Of a stretch of DNA of 64,000 nucleotides, positions 13,549 to 25,400 are shown piece after piece (the first letter of the stretch is position 1; each line of letters opens with the position of its first letter). A model generated the notes under the pieces. That model was not told the DNA's origin and ran no database searches. It saw only the letters and a list, made by a program, of their open reading frames with translations. The position numbers and the translations under genes are program-made. Source of the stretch: Antedon bifida (taxonomy: Eukaryota; Echinodermata; Crinoidea; Comatulida; Antedonidae); contig OY727098.1 of NCBI GenBank assembly GCA_963402885.1, forward strand, positions 1,297,001 to 1,361,000. The letters run 5' to 3'.

Positions 13549-14136
13549 ATGGTTAAAAGGGATATTTCTTAATCATTTTATGAATACTAACTGATGGCCA
13601 TTCAACCAGAGCATTTATCCATATAATTTGATCTTTATAATATTAATAATTATGTCCTATCATCAATTTTAGACACCACTTTGGAACACTTTTTTTAAGT
13701 TTTTTTTTTGTATTTAATATCCGAGGGGGTTTATTTTTTGCAAATGCATTAAGTTGTAACAAGAATTCAAAGTAAAAACCATAGTGAGTATTTTAAAAAT
13801 AGGTCAGTAAACATATCGAACTAGGACCAAAATATGTGCAGTTACTATTTCATCGTTCAAACTGAAATGAAATTCATTTAGTTTTCGAAGCGACCAATGT
13901 GTCCAATTTAGATATTTGTCAGAAACTGTAATGAATTCTGGCAACACATATTTTGTGTCTATTTTATCGACTGTTTTATTTAGTGTTCCTGTAATTCAAT
14001 GTAACGGTTGCGTTAATATTTTAATTTGATTAAGATGTGTCTAGAAAAAACAGTAATGTGAAAATCACATAGTTTTAGATTTCAACCCAATTTAACACCA
14101 TAATACTGTTGATCCTTACTATTTGATATGTCAATA

Positions 14137-14553
14137 TGTACATATGCAAATAAATGATTATATTTGCATAATATTATGTACATATGGTTTTACATTATGA
14201 GTACTTTGTGTATATCAATTTTATACATATTGTATACCATATGTATTTACATATACTGTATGTATATATGTGTGTGTTATATATGAGCATATGTATGGAT
14301 GCACATATATGTACATATTTTTTGATATTACATGTGCATGTACATTTACTTGTTTTTATGAAACAACGATATAAATGTACATATATGTACATATTTTTAC
14401 ATAAAAATATGGTTGTGCATATAATTATTTACATGTTTGTACGTGGTTATATAGATAGGTGTACATATATGTACATATTTCATAAAACTGGTTTATGTGT
14501 CCATACATACACATACATGTGTACATATACAGTATATGTACCATATGTACATA
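14137..14553 (+). promoter_or_regulatory. cluster of ten Pumilio-type TGTANATA motifs in the probable CNOT6 3' UTR
   Basis: TGTACATA starts at 14137, 14177, 14310, 14376, 14386, 14460, 14470, 14520 and 14546, and TGTATATA at 14261, all on the CNOT6 sense strand. UGUANAUA is the established binding site of PUF-family proteins, which recruit CCR4-NOT to mRNAs. Many sites lie in near-palindromes TACATATATGTACA, so part of the density reflects a simple-sequence tract. Use as regulatory sites is inferred and depends on the 3' UTR reaching this far. Confidence 0.4.
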
Positions 14554-15978
14554 TATGCACCTTTTTAATATCCGTTTGCTTTTGAGTAAATTAATTGTAT
14601 GTTTGATGTCTGTTTATCATAGATTAAATCACACCGGGTTGAATCAACATTTCTATTTTTCATACTAGGTTGGTTTCTGCCAGTCATAAAAGTATAAATA
14701 TTTTATAAAAAAAAGAGAATATACAATTGTGGCTAGTTTTGACAGAATTCAGTCTAATATCATTTTCTTATACCTTACACTTGCACTTTTGGTTGACAGG
14801 TTTTTGCAGCATATTTGGCCCAATTTTTGTATACATTTTTATTGGGTCATGTTTTGGTAAAAGTGTAGTCATTTGTTTGATCTAGGTAGAGTTTGTTTGC
14901 TTGTTGCAATACCATTTAGTTTTGGACATGACTGTTAAGAACAAACACCTGAAAATTGACCAACAGCAATCATGATAGAGTCATTGGCAAAACGGGTGTC
15001 GGCCTAGGCTGTGCCTGCTGCCCCGATGTTTGCCAATAATTCTGTCATTCTACAATGCTGCAATCATTTCAAATCTCCATTTGATACCAATGTGATATCA
15101 TGAATATTAAATAATGTCATGTGAAAATGTAATGTTCACCAAACAAATTTTGGTGATAGCACAAATCGCAAAGTATTTTTTTAAAATCAATGCAATTGAA
15201 TTCTTTTTCCTCGAAGGTATTTTAAAATTCAAGATCCTGTCAGTTTAATCTAAATTACGCAACCATAGGTTTTTGTTTGTGTCTGTACAGCTTATTTTTT
15301 CAATTGTTCATGTAATGATAATTCTGGTCTAGCCATGTAGTTAAGTTAATTTTTAACGTTCGTAGATGGGGTCAGAGGTCGATTTGCAAGCACCACATTT
15401 TAGTAGATTGTTGTATTTGATCAATTTTGTATTTTTTCCTTACTTGACACTGGCTTTTCCAGGATTTCAAGTGTACAAATTTTAATTCAGAACATTGTAT
15501 TTCTTATAAAAACCTTTTTTTATAAAACATAAAATGAAATTTACATTGACGGTAACAGAATTAAAATCAGTCTGTGAGCCCATCAATTATGTAGATTAAA
15601 TGAATAAATTGGTGCTGAAGGTGTTAGAATGTGCAATTTAAGAAATGGTCCAAATAGAATCTTTAAGTGTAAAGCATTAGTGTCAAAATGCTATACACTT
15701 TCTGTCATTGTTTTATATGTCAGAGCTCTAATTGAATGACGTATATGGTTTTATTGTTCATTTGGTTTCATGAATCGTATCTAATTAGGACTATATTTTA
15801 TACTACATACAAGTGACATCCTAGAATTAAAAAGTTTGTGACATTCAGATAACCGTGACATCTTCAGTTGAAAGTGACATCTGTAGGTGACATTTGACCA
15901 AAGGGCAATGACACTTATAGGTGACATCTTCAAATGTTGTGTGTTCTTTCTGATGGCAGTGTTGGTGTCAACATCTTT

Positions 15979-16097
15979 AAGCCTGGTTCCCACTTGCACG
16001 CAACGATGTAGTCGAAACGCAAATGAGAGGACCATTCACAAGCGACTGTCATCAACTTGTGGTGGGCTTGCTTTGCGTGCAAGTGGGAACAAAGCTT
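15979..16097. mobile_element. MITE family 2, copy 1 (119 bp)
   Basis: Inverted ends: AAGCCTGGTTCCCACTTGCA on the left and TGCAAGTGGGAACAAAGCTT on the right, extending inward through CACGCAA/TTGCGTG. The flanks are TTT on the left and TAG on the right. Non-coding. A second full copy is at 53191-53312. Confidence 0.8.
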
Positions 16098-17953
16098 TAG
16101 ATGAAGAGAATAATCATTAAAATGTGCAATTAGTCTTACCTAGAAATAAACAAGTTTTAAATGTGAAGAATGTGCATTGGCAATTGGGAGGTTTACTCCG
16201 TTTTAATGATTTGATTTAAATTCAATGAATGTTTATTTCTAGAGAGACTACTACCTATTTTTATATGGAGGAGGGTATCTTGTGAATATTTGTGTAAAGG
16301 TCATGTCATAGTTCAATTCAACCATGACATCATCATTGTTATAATAACAAATTATAAGGTTAGGTTGCTTAGTGTTGTTTTCATTCCAATTTTGTGACAC
16401 CAAAGGTGTAAAGACAAGAATAATAATTGTAACATGTAGATTTCTGAATTGTACAAATCTAGGGTTCATCGCAAATAATTGACCTTTAACCTTTGACACT
16501 TGATACCAAAGATGCTGGAGTGAACAGCTTTTGAAGAAGACACTGTCATCATCTTTTGAAACAGTACTAAATTTGAACAACCCTGAAAATAAGTTTACAT
16601 AAAAAAAATTACAAAAACATCAAGTCTTGTAGAAAAAAATGAACATTTGACTGGGAATATATTTTCTAAAAAACATAAAATATGATTTTGAAACATAAAT
16701 TGCAGATCTTGTTAATGTTATATCTTTTGTTGGGCGTTTCCTTTTATTAGGCCCGCATCTTGCAATTGTAACATTTTTAGAATCAAAATTTTATAATGAA
16801 TTTAACGAAATATGAGTGAATTATGTCACTTCTCAGGTGGTATTGGTAAATGCAATGGTCACATCTATGTTGGTCTGTACATTCCTATATTTGAAATATT
16901 TCAACTCTTTGGTTGAGACTTAGAAAGTATTTTAGAACAAGTGTTATTTTTTTTAAATTTTCAATTGTAGTCCATTGTTTAAATAACTTCAAAGGCCGAG
17001 ACAATTTGATAATGGAAATATATATTTGGTGAATGTATACATAAAAGTATGATTTCTTTTCATTTTCCTGATAAGTATATAAAACATTTAAGTCACTCGC
17101 TATCCATGCATTTGATGTATCTCAGGCCTGTGTATCTAATGTAATGGTAGGCAATCGGTGAACATTGGTTTTTTTTAAACAATATAGCAGTTATCTTTTT
17201 ATAATCTCTTATACTTCATGGATAATTATAAAATCTTATTATGTCCGAATTATTCTAGGAAAAATGTATATTCTTCAAACACTGATATTTTTTTTCCATT
17301 GGGTATATTTTAATAATAATATTTGTTTATATTGCTTGCAGCCAACTTTCCAGAAACAGATCTCTCTGAAAACCGGAAACTTTCCCGAAACCCAATTTGG
17401 TTTTAAAGGTCCCAAATCTTATTTTTGTAGTATAAATAATTCTGAGATGGGGAGGGGGGAGAAATTGGTGATGTAACAAAAATGTTCCATAAGGGGTGAT
17501 TTAAAATCCAATCTGAAAGCTAATTTTTGTGGAGAGTTGGCTGTAGTCACGTCTGTGACACGGGGAAACTTTTTTTTATATTAGGCATTTATCATTGAAA
17601 CAAATTAAAGAAATATTTCAACACAATGGTGTATAATTCATGGTTTAAAAAAAATAATAATGTTTTTGAGCAGCTGAATGTTCACTCAATAACAAAACAT
17701 AATCAATTGTATTCTGAATGTAAAATTTCAAAGCACATTTTATGTGAATATTTTAATAATTCGATGTGTAAATTTAAATCCCATTTTGATGCAATACAGA
17801 AAATCCAATAAGAAAAAAAATATATTTTCAAGTGTAAAAATGATTTTTTTTATACAATACCTATTATGAAGGTCGACATTGTATCAAAATGTATACATTC
17901 GTTTTTAATTGTATTTTTAGCCAATTCTTGGTACTGTATGTATAATTTTCCAG

Positions 17954-18096
17954 TATCATAGGCAAGCTCAGTGATACAGTGTCATATATGTATCACATGT
18001 GACTCATGTATCATAGTCTATAAGCCTACCTTAGCATAGTACAAGCACCATATGTGATATATATGTGATACTGTATTACAAAATTTGCCTATGATA
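17954..18096. mobile_element. MITE-like 143-bp inverted repeat
   Basis: The ends TATCATAGGCAA and TTGCCTATGATA are perfect 12-bp inverted repeats. The inner sequences (GTGATACAGTGTCATATATG and its imperfect reverse complement) continue the pairing. No second copy was recognised in this window. Confidence 0.6.
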
Positions 18097-18554
18097 TTTG
18101 CCTATGTGGAGATACAGTGAAGAATTGGGCTGTATTTTAGTTGTTTCAAATCTATTATTTTTGTTATTATATATTAATATTATAAACGCATCGTTCAATT
18201 TGATTACCAACAACATAATCATAATAATATTCAGTAAGATCTTTTGTAGAAACATCATTTTGATAGATTGAAACTTTGGCGATAAAGATGTATTTGGACC
18301 ATTTTTAAAAGCACCTACTACAGTGAAAGGGATGTTTAAGTTGATGTACTTTTTTGTTTTAGTTTGAATAAGGTTAGCCATTAGGCTTCTGTTGTGGTTA
18401 GCTTCGGTCTCATCCATTCTTTGTACATTAAACAAGGCAATTGTAACATGTTGAAAATAAAGATAATGTGAAATAAACACTGATTTTGCTTTCTGTTTGG
18501 AGGATGATTGAGTAATCAATGACTGGAGTGATATTGTGATGATCATGGTCACTA

Positions 18555-18695
18555 AACCTCTGTCTACACTATCAAACTTTATGTGACAACAAAATGTGAT
18601 GTTCCCATATATGGACATGATGATGTCATATCAATACCATATTTTGGTCACAAAACACTTTTGTCACATACAGTTTGATAGTGTAGACAGGGCTT
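18555..18695. mobile_element. MITE family 1, copy 3
   Basis: Left AACCTCTGTCTACACTATCA, right TGATAGTGTAGACAGGGCTT, flanked by ACTA and TAGT. The interior has CCATATATGGACATGATGAT. One substitution in each outer end breaks the usual AAGCTCTG. Confidence 0.92.
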
Positions 18696-18759
18696 TAGTT
18701 GAGGATCGGGGATTACAGAAGGTTTATAATACAGTATACTACCAAAGATACTCACCCTA

Positions 18760-18919
18760 AAGCTCTGTCTACACTATCAAACTAGTTGGACAAAAAAAGT
18801 GTGATGTGCCCAAATATGGTGGTGATATGCTCAATTATGATAGTGAAATGACATCATCATGTCCATATATGGGCGCCACATTTTTTGTCACATAAAGTTT
18901 GATAATGTAGAGGCAGCTT
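18760..18919. mobile_element. MITE family 1, copy 4 (opposite orientation to copy 3)
   Basis: Left AAGCTCTGTCTACACTATCA; right TTTGATAATGTAGAGGCAGC. The interior (CCCAAATATGGTGGTGATATG, then CATGTCCATATATGGGC) is inverted relative to copy 3, which ends only 64 bases away. The pair therefore forms a larger fold-back. Confidence 0.9.
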
Positions 18920-21900
18920 TTAAATGTAGTTTAGAACCTTCCAAGTACAATTTTTGTGATTGTGATGACCATTATCCCAACTTGCCTTCACACCCCTCTC
19001 AGGATGTTTGAATATAGTTTATAACCTTCCCAGTACAATATTGTTGATTTTGACAAATTTATTTGTATAGAAGATAAACTATCTTATATTTTTGACCAAT
19101 CTTGGCTGGCTACATTTTTGTCACTTGTGTGGTAGAGACTTATAGCCTGTAGGTGAAATTTCCTGTTGTCCAATCAGAAGTGTTCTAGTTGTCCCATGAC
19201 CTAGATGATCGTAGGGGCATAGTAGATGAGATACAGTAGTAGTACTCATCATAATACGATACACAGGCATAAGCTATCTCCTCTCTCACAAGTGAAAATA
19301 CAGACACTTTGTTATACTACACAAGAAAACGTTTATTACAATAAAATTAAATACAATGTTGTAAAAACAGCCTCTATAAAGAATACCAAAAATAACTCAA
19401 TAAGTCTTTGTATCTAAATTCATTCATTTAGTCTAGTTGTATAAGCCATTATGCTCTATGTATGACATTCACTTTAGAAAAACCAACCTTGATAGGCTTT
19501 ATTGAAATACTGTATTAATATAGTGCGTACTATTGCACGCCATGTGACCCACAATCATCCAATCAAATGACAGGAATTTATTTAGGTGTTATATAACAAC
19601 AATTATTCTACACTTTGAGTGGAATGTTATTATTAATACTATACAATTTTAGAATATTAATTTACAATATAACAAAAATGGAATCTCATGAAATCGTTAC
19701 TCTTTAGTAACACTGTGCCTTGATTTTGAATTTTATGAAGATATAATAAATACATAATTGTTACTTTTAAATTCCAGACATTCACCATACTGCGATAAGT
19801 TGTGATTTAGTCAAGGAAGTTTACTCCTAGATAGCAATTCAGCCAATTTTCAGCTAAATTTTTTGAAAACATATCAGCATCTCACCCAATCGGTGCCAGT
19901 GGAATGGTTGTGAATAGAATAAAGAACACCCATGTAGATTGCTTATAAGTGATCAAGTGTGCGAATAGGGGCAATTTGGTGTCACAATTGCTACAACTGA
20001 TCATAATATTACACACGTCTGAAAAGGGTATAAATGAGCATTCAACTATGTCCTACAATGTGAACTTGTTATTATTAATATGAATCACTGTATATACACA
20101 GTTTTAGGTCTACTGCATGCATACACTCATCATCAAGCATTTTATGTTATCTCTCATAGCTATTTCATTTATAAAACTTCAATCAATATGTTATAGAGCA
20201 AAATTCCCATTAATACAGAATAATGTGGAATAGCATATGCTGAATATTTATATATACAGTAAATAAAGTTTTTTTTTAAAATTAATGCAAACATTAATAC
20301 AACATATACAAGTGTAATATTTAAAGCATAAACTGTGCTTTAGTTGTAAATTATTGTTCTTTCGATTATACAATCCATTCAATTAAAATGTGCGTTGTGC
20401 ATTCATTTGCTTATAATGAAACTAAATCAGTATACCTCTTACGTACACTAAATATAAAAAAGAAAGGAGAAAATTCTAATACATATTTTATAGATAAATA
20501 TACAGCTCAATCTACTATGGAATATTAATAATAATGAATAAAAATAACACTTTAATATTGTAACACTATACACAATTATAATAAACAGTGTATAAATTGA
20601 GGTATATTAATAAAATAATGTGCTAAATGCTAAAGTGCTTAAAAGTGAAGCAAAACCATGTCGCTATAAAAAAGATAAATAGTTGTATGACAAGAAACAC
20701 GGCTAGAGAACCAACATATATATGTATTTACATTTTTCTACACTTCTTTTTATTGTTAAACAAGTAAGGAAACAAAGTTAAGTAAGGAAACAAAGTTAAG
20801 TAAGGAAACAAAGTTAAGCAAGGAAACAAAGTTAAGTAAGGAAACAAAGTTAAGTAAGGAAACAAAGTTAAGTTAGGAAACAAAGTTAAGTTAGGAAACA
20901 AAGTTAAGTAAGGAAACAAAGTTAAGTAAGGAAACAAAGTTAAGTAAGGAAACAAAGTTAAGTAAGGAAACAAAGTTAAGTAAGGAAACAAAGTTAAGTA
21001 AGGAAAAAAGTTAAGTGAGGAAACAAAGTTAAGTAAGGAAACAAAGTTAAGCAAGGAAACAAAGTATAGAAATGCATTAAAAACTAAAAATCAAATAAAT
21101 ATTAATGATGGAAGAAATTGATATTGCACCTTAGCAATAAAAGATTCAAATGTACTATACAACAAAAAACTAATTAAAATTTAAGAATGACTACATAATC
21201 ACTATTATTATTTAATTCAGGTTATCCTCCATGTAAACAAATTAGCAATGTAGTATATAGGCCTACACTCATTGCAGTCAGACTAAATTATATAAACTTG
21301 AAATTGAACCCCACCACTCTTGACACATTCCTTTCTTAGCGTATTCATATCTTAACGTATTCATCTTAACACATTCCTTTCTTAACGCATTCATTTTTTA
21401 AAATATTCATTTCTTAAATTAGTCAAAGTACTTTCCTTTTAGGCCTAATTTTCCTACGCAGACACCTTTCTTTTGTCCTAAACCTAACCCCTAATTTCCT
21501 GTGATCCAGGTAGCCTAGGCCTATCATAATACTATAACTTTTTTCTCATTGTGTAAGGTAATTGAACAACATTCTGTCAAATCACTATCATAGGCTACAA
21601 TAAAATACAGGAAAGAAGGAAAAGAATAATTGAAATAATACAATAGCACTCTTTCATTAAGGATAACATATATATGATCGGCTTCAAAGATATCTTTTTA
21701 ATTTAATTTTTCAATCAATTAATGTAGGTTTTTGCAATTTAATCTTTTACTCAAATGGACTTTTTTTATCTATTAAAAATATTTTGAAAAAAAAAATTGT
21801 TAAATTGATAAAAATGATTTTGATTGCAATGTATATAACTGTACCCTGTACGTTGAATAGTAGGTATTATATTATAATACCTACTTTCTTGTCAAAGTTC

Positions 21901-22160
21901 CAAAAGTGTTGTTTTTTTTATTTCAAATATATTTTTTTTATATAATTTCAAGGTGAATAGAAAAAACAACATTTCCTAATTATTGTTTATTTGCTTTGGT
22001 AAAATTATTAGTGCAACATTTTAAACGGATTTGTGAAATGTTTATAAAAAGTACGTTTTTCAATTCACCAACTAGTTTTGGGTCTCTTAAATCTTGATGA
22101 TGCCGTTTTCAATACAGTATGAACATTTGAGATTTGACACCCATAACTATATTCATCAAA
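18920..22160. other. AT-rich intergenic DNA between CNOT6 and the TMEM72-like gene
   Basis: No supported gene was seen. It contains the 18-bp minisatellite listed separately and a weak short-period degenerate tract (ATTCCTTTCTTAACG variants) near 21325-21415. The part nearest 22160 may be 3' UTR of the minus-strand gene that stops at 22500; TTATTTATTTTAT near 22159 supplies minus-strand AATAAA-type signals. Confidence 0.5.
20764..21066. repeat. 18-bp minisatellite, about 17 copies
   Basis: Unit AAGGAAACAAAGTTAAGT, repeated head to tail with few substitutions (AAGC or TAGG variants) and one one-base deletion near 21005. The open minus-strand frame across it encodes a meaningless six-residue repeat. 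Confidence 0.95.
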
Positions 22161-22499
22161 TTTATTTATTTTATATCATTATTTTATTAAAATTAAAGTT
22201 TAAATATTTGTTCAAATGGAATATAATATGCTTGGAAATGTTTATACTTTTAAAATTATTTTTGTTTTTTGTTCATATTTTCACAAATTTTCATAGTCGA
22301 TGGACCCATTAGATTCGGGTGCCCGATTTTTTTTTTTTCCACTTTTCGTAAATGTGAGAATTTATAAATGACCTATAAAAACTTATGAACAATGTGTAAA
22401 TACTTGTTGAAATGGAATATATGTTTGGAAAGTTGTCTGCGGTACACAATCTTCAAATTTATTCAGAGGACACCCCAATTTTAAGGGGACACGCAAATC

Positions 22500-25400
22500 T
22501 TACGGATATCGCGATACCCCAGCATCACCAGATGGGTCAGTGTCATCGTCGTAAGAACCAGTTCCACGTGCGCTCTTGGCTGGCTTTTCCTCAACTGCTG
22601 TCACATCATGGAACTCTTCTTTATTCTTTTCGGCTTTTGGTTTGGGATCTCGACCCTTTAATGTTCGTGCGATGTACATCACGCCAAGAATATCGATCAT
22701 AATGGCTGTCAAAATAAAATAGCAATATCTTGTATTATTTACACTATATAAAATGTTTACACTTCTACAAAATAAAAAAGATATTGCAAAACTTAAATAA
22801 AAGTAAATTAAATACAAGATAACCAGGTACTTTTGTTGTTTTGTTTGTTGTCTATTAATATAGCTGATAATTGGTAACATACTGTAGGCCTATATCTTTC
22901 AAGTTTTAATACAATGATTAATCACATTCAGATTTTTGAAGAATAAAATAATATAGATTTCAAGAATCCAAATGAAGTGATACACATATGGACTGAAGAA
23001 TGTTTGTTAATTTTAAGGTAAAAAAATTAAATATTAAGAGTACTAAACAGAATACCAAATCAGTGTCGTCCAAGAATTAGCCCAGATGCCCGATAGTTAG
23101 GGCAAGGTTGATTAGATATTGCATAATTTGACATTAGAATAGTAATCATTTGCAGCTATATTTGAATTGAATCGCCTGTAATAGGACAGTACAATATTTG
23201 GTAAATTTTTTATTATCAAGTTCAACTTTTAAATAGACAATACATCAATGTTACTTTTATTTTTCATTCCAATATGCTCTGTCTACAATATTTATCAAAC
23301 TTCTTGTGACAAAAAATAAAGTGATGTGCCCATATATAGACATGATGATGTCATATCACTACCATATTTGGATATATCACTACTATATTTGGATATATCA
23401 CTACCATATTTGGATATATCACTACTATATTTGGATATATCACTACCATATTTGGATATATCACTACTATATTTGGATATATCACTACCATATTTGGATA
23501 TATCACTACTATATTTGGATATATCACTACCATATTTGGATATATCACTACTATATTTGGATATATATCACTACCATATTTGGATATATCACTACTATAT
23601 TTGGATATATATCACTACCATATTTGGATATATCACTACTATATTTGGGCACATTACATTACATAATTTGATAGTGTAGACAGAGCTTAAGATATATGTA
23701 CACATAAACAAATTGACATACCTATTATTTGAACAGTACGGCAAGAGTATTCCATTTTGTAGCAGTTCAGATTAAAATTGAAGGGAAACAAACCCATCAC
23801 CAATAAAATGTAGAATGAAGCCATGCAATGAAATATGAAAGAGAAGAAAAAATAACATGCATTATGAAAATGATGAAAGTTAAATGCAGTGGCTACTATG
23901 CACCATTTATAAACAGATTGATTTATGAACATTTGTCAGATATTTTAAAGATTAAAAGCTCTGTCTACACTATCAAACCAGGGAGTTGTAAATATTTTAC
24001 AACTCCCTGATTAAACTTTATGTGACAAAAAAATGTGATGTGCCCATATATGGACATGATGATGTCATTATCACTACCATATTTAAGCATATCACTACCA
24101 TATTTTGGCAAATCACACTTTTTTTTTCAAACTAGTTTAATAGTGTAGACAGAGCTGTTGGTATATTGTATAAAAATACCAACCATGCAGTGTATTATAG
24201 CCAATGCATGAATTAAATGTAATTTAATGTAAGAAAAAATTATCACAAAATCATTTTCTTGTGTAGTAATCAGTAAAAAAGTTGCTTAAGGAGATCTCTA
24301 ACAAATCAGAAAGTATTACTGTCATCAGTCACAATTCAAACTTTTAGGATAAAAAATGATCAAAATATTTTCAAGTATTTATTTTTTTAATGCTAATTTC
24401 TCTTGCTACAGGAAATGGTTAAAATAACCAGGAGTAGTTTAGTTCAAAACTCCTGAAATAACATTGTGTGAAACAAAACTAAAGTAATTAACATTCTGTA
24501 CATAAGTACAGTACTGAAAGATCAACCTTTTTAACATGGAATTTCAATTTTTATTTAAATAAAACAAAATAATATTCTATTAATAATAAATTTATGATTT
24601 ATACTACATATTACAATCAATAATTTCTTTTAATTATAAATGCATTACTGTACAGGTATATAATTAATAATAATTCATTATTAAAATTCCTATCACTAAA
24701 AACTATAAAAAAAACATGATTGAAAATATCATGTAAAAGATTTTTGTTTTAAAATAAGTACTTTAAAAATTATTAAAATATAAAAAAAGTAACCTTTATT
24801 AAAACTGCATTATTAGATAATGATTGTTGTACATCAAATATTGAAACTAGTTGAATAACAATAGGCAATTGATTTCTATTGTTGAAAATTGTAAGCAGAT
24901 GGTTTGTTATTTAAACTGTGATATACAGTAATTGCATCGAATCAGCAAATTGGAACACACAGGATTTGTATACAGATTTATAGTATTTAGACTCACAAGA
25001 TTTACTGTGTTAAAGAGAGACCTTTTTATTCTATATATTTCAAATATATAGACTAACATCACTCTTTGTGAATACTGTACTAATAGTAATACAAATGCTA
25101 CCTCAGCAGGCATCTACTAACAATATCACTATGTGAATGACTGACTCCTTGCAGTACAGGGTGCATATACTGTACACTACTTCAGCTCATCATAATGGGA
25201 CCAGGTTATGCATGGTTATTTTAGGAATCTAAAGCATACTGTATTTAAAATGTACTGATGTGATAGGCTTGTATGTTAAACTATCTCAGTCCCACAATAA
25301 TGCCTCCACACCCCCTCCTACCGGCCACCAGATCAGGCTTAGGACATTCTATACTATACTGAATTGATCGGGCACTCACTAACGCACTAACTAAACAATA

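Larger units (their letters stand above)
12969..17950 (+). other. probable long 3' UTR and downstream intergenic DNA of CNOT6
   Basis: No further coding exon was seen after the TAA at 12966-12968. The sequence is AT-rich with scattered AATAAA (for example near 14151 and 16144), so the 3' end cannot be fixed. It carries a 58-bp tandem duplication, the TGTACATA cluster and a MITE, each listed separately. The open frame over 14184-14585 is a by-product of the TACATATATG-type repetition. Confidence 0.4.

Noticed and set aside
14184-14585. 133-aa open frame after CNOT6
   Set aside because: The translation is a Tyr/Ile/His/Met-rich reading of TACATATATG-type repetition, and there is no homology or start context.
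18076-18618. 180-aa minus-strand open frame
   Set aside because: It overlaps a MITE-like inverted repeat and the start of a family-1 MITE. The composition is non-coding and no family was recognised.
20728-21054. 108-aa open frame with FPYLTL repeats
   Set aside because: Direct translation of the 18-bp minisatellite.
23306-23679. Overlapping open frames with HYHIW/SLPYLD repeats
   Set aside because: Translation of the minisatellite inside a MITE. Open frames exist in several frames on both strands because the unit lacks stops, not because it is coding.
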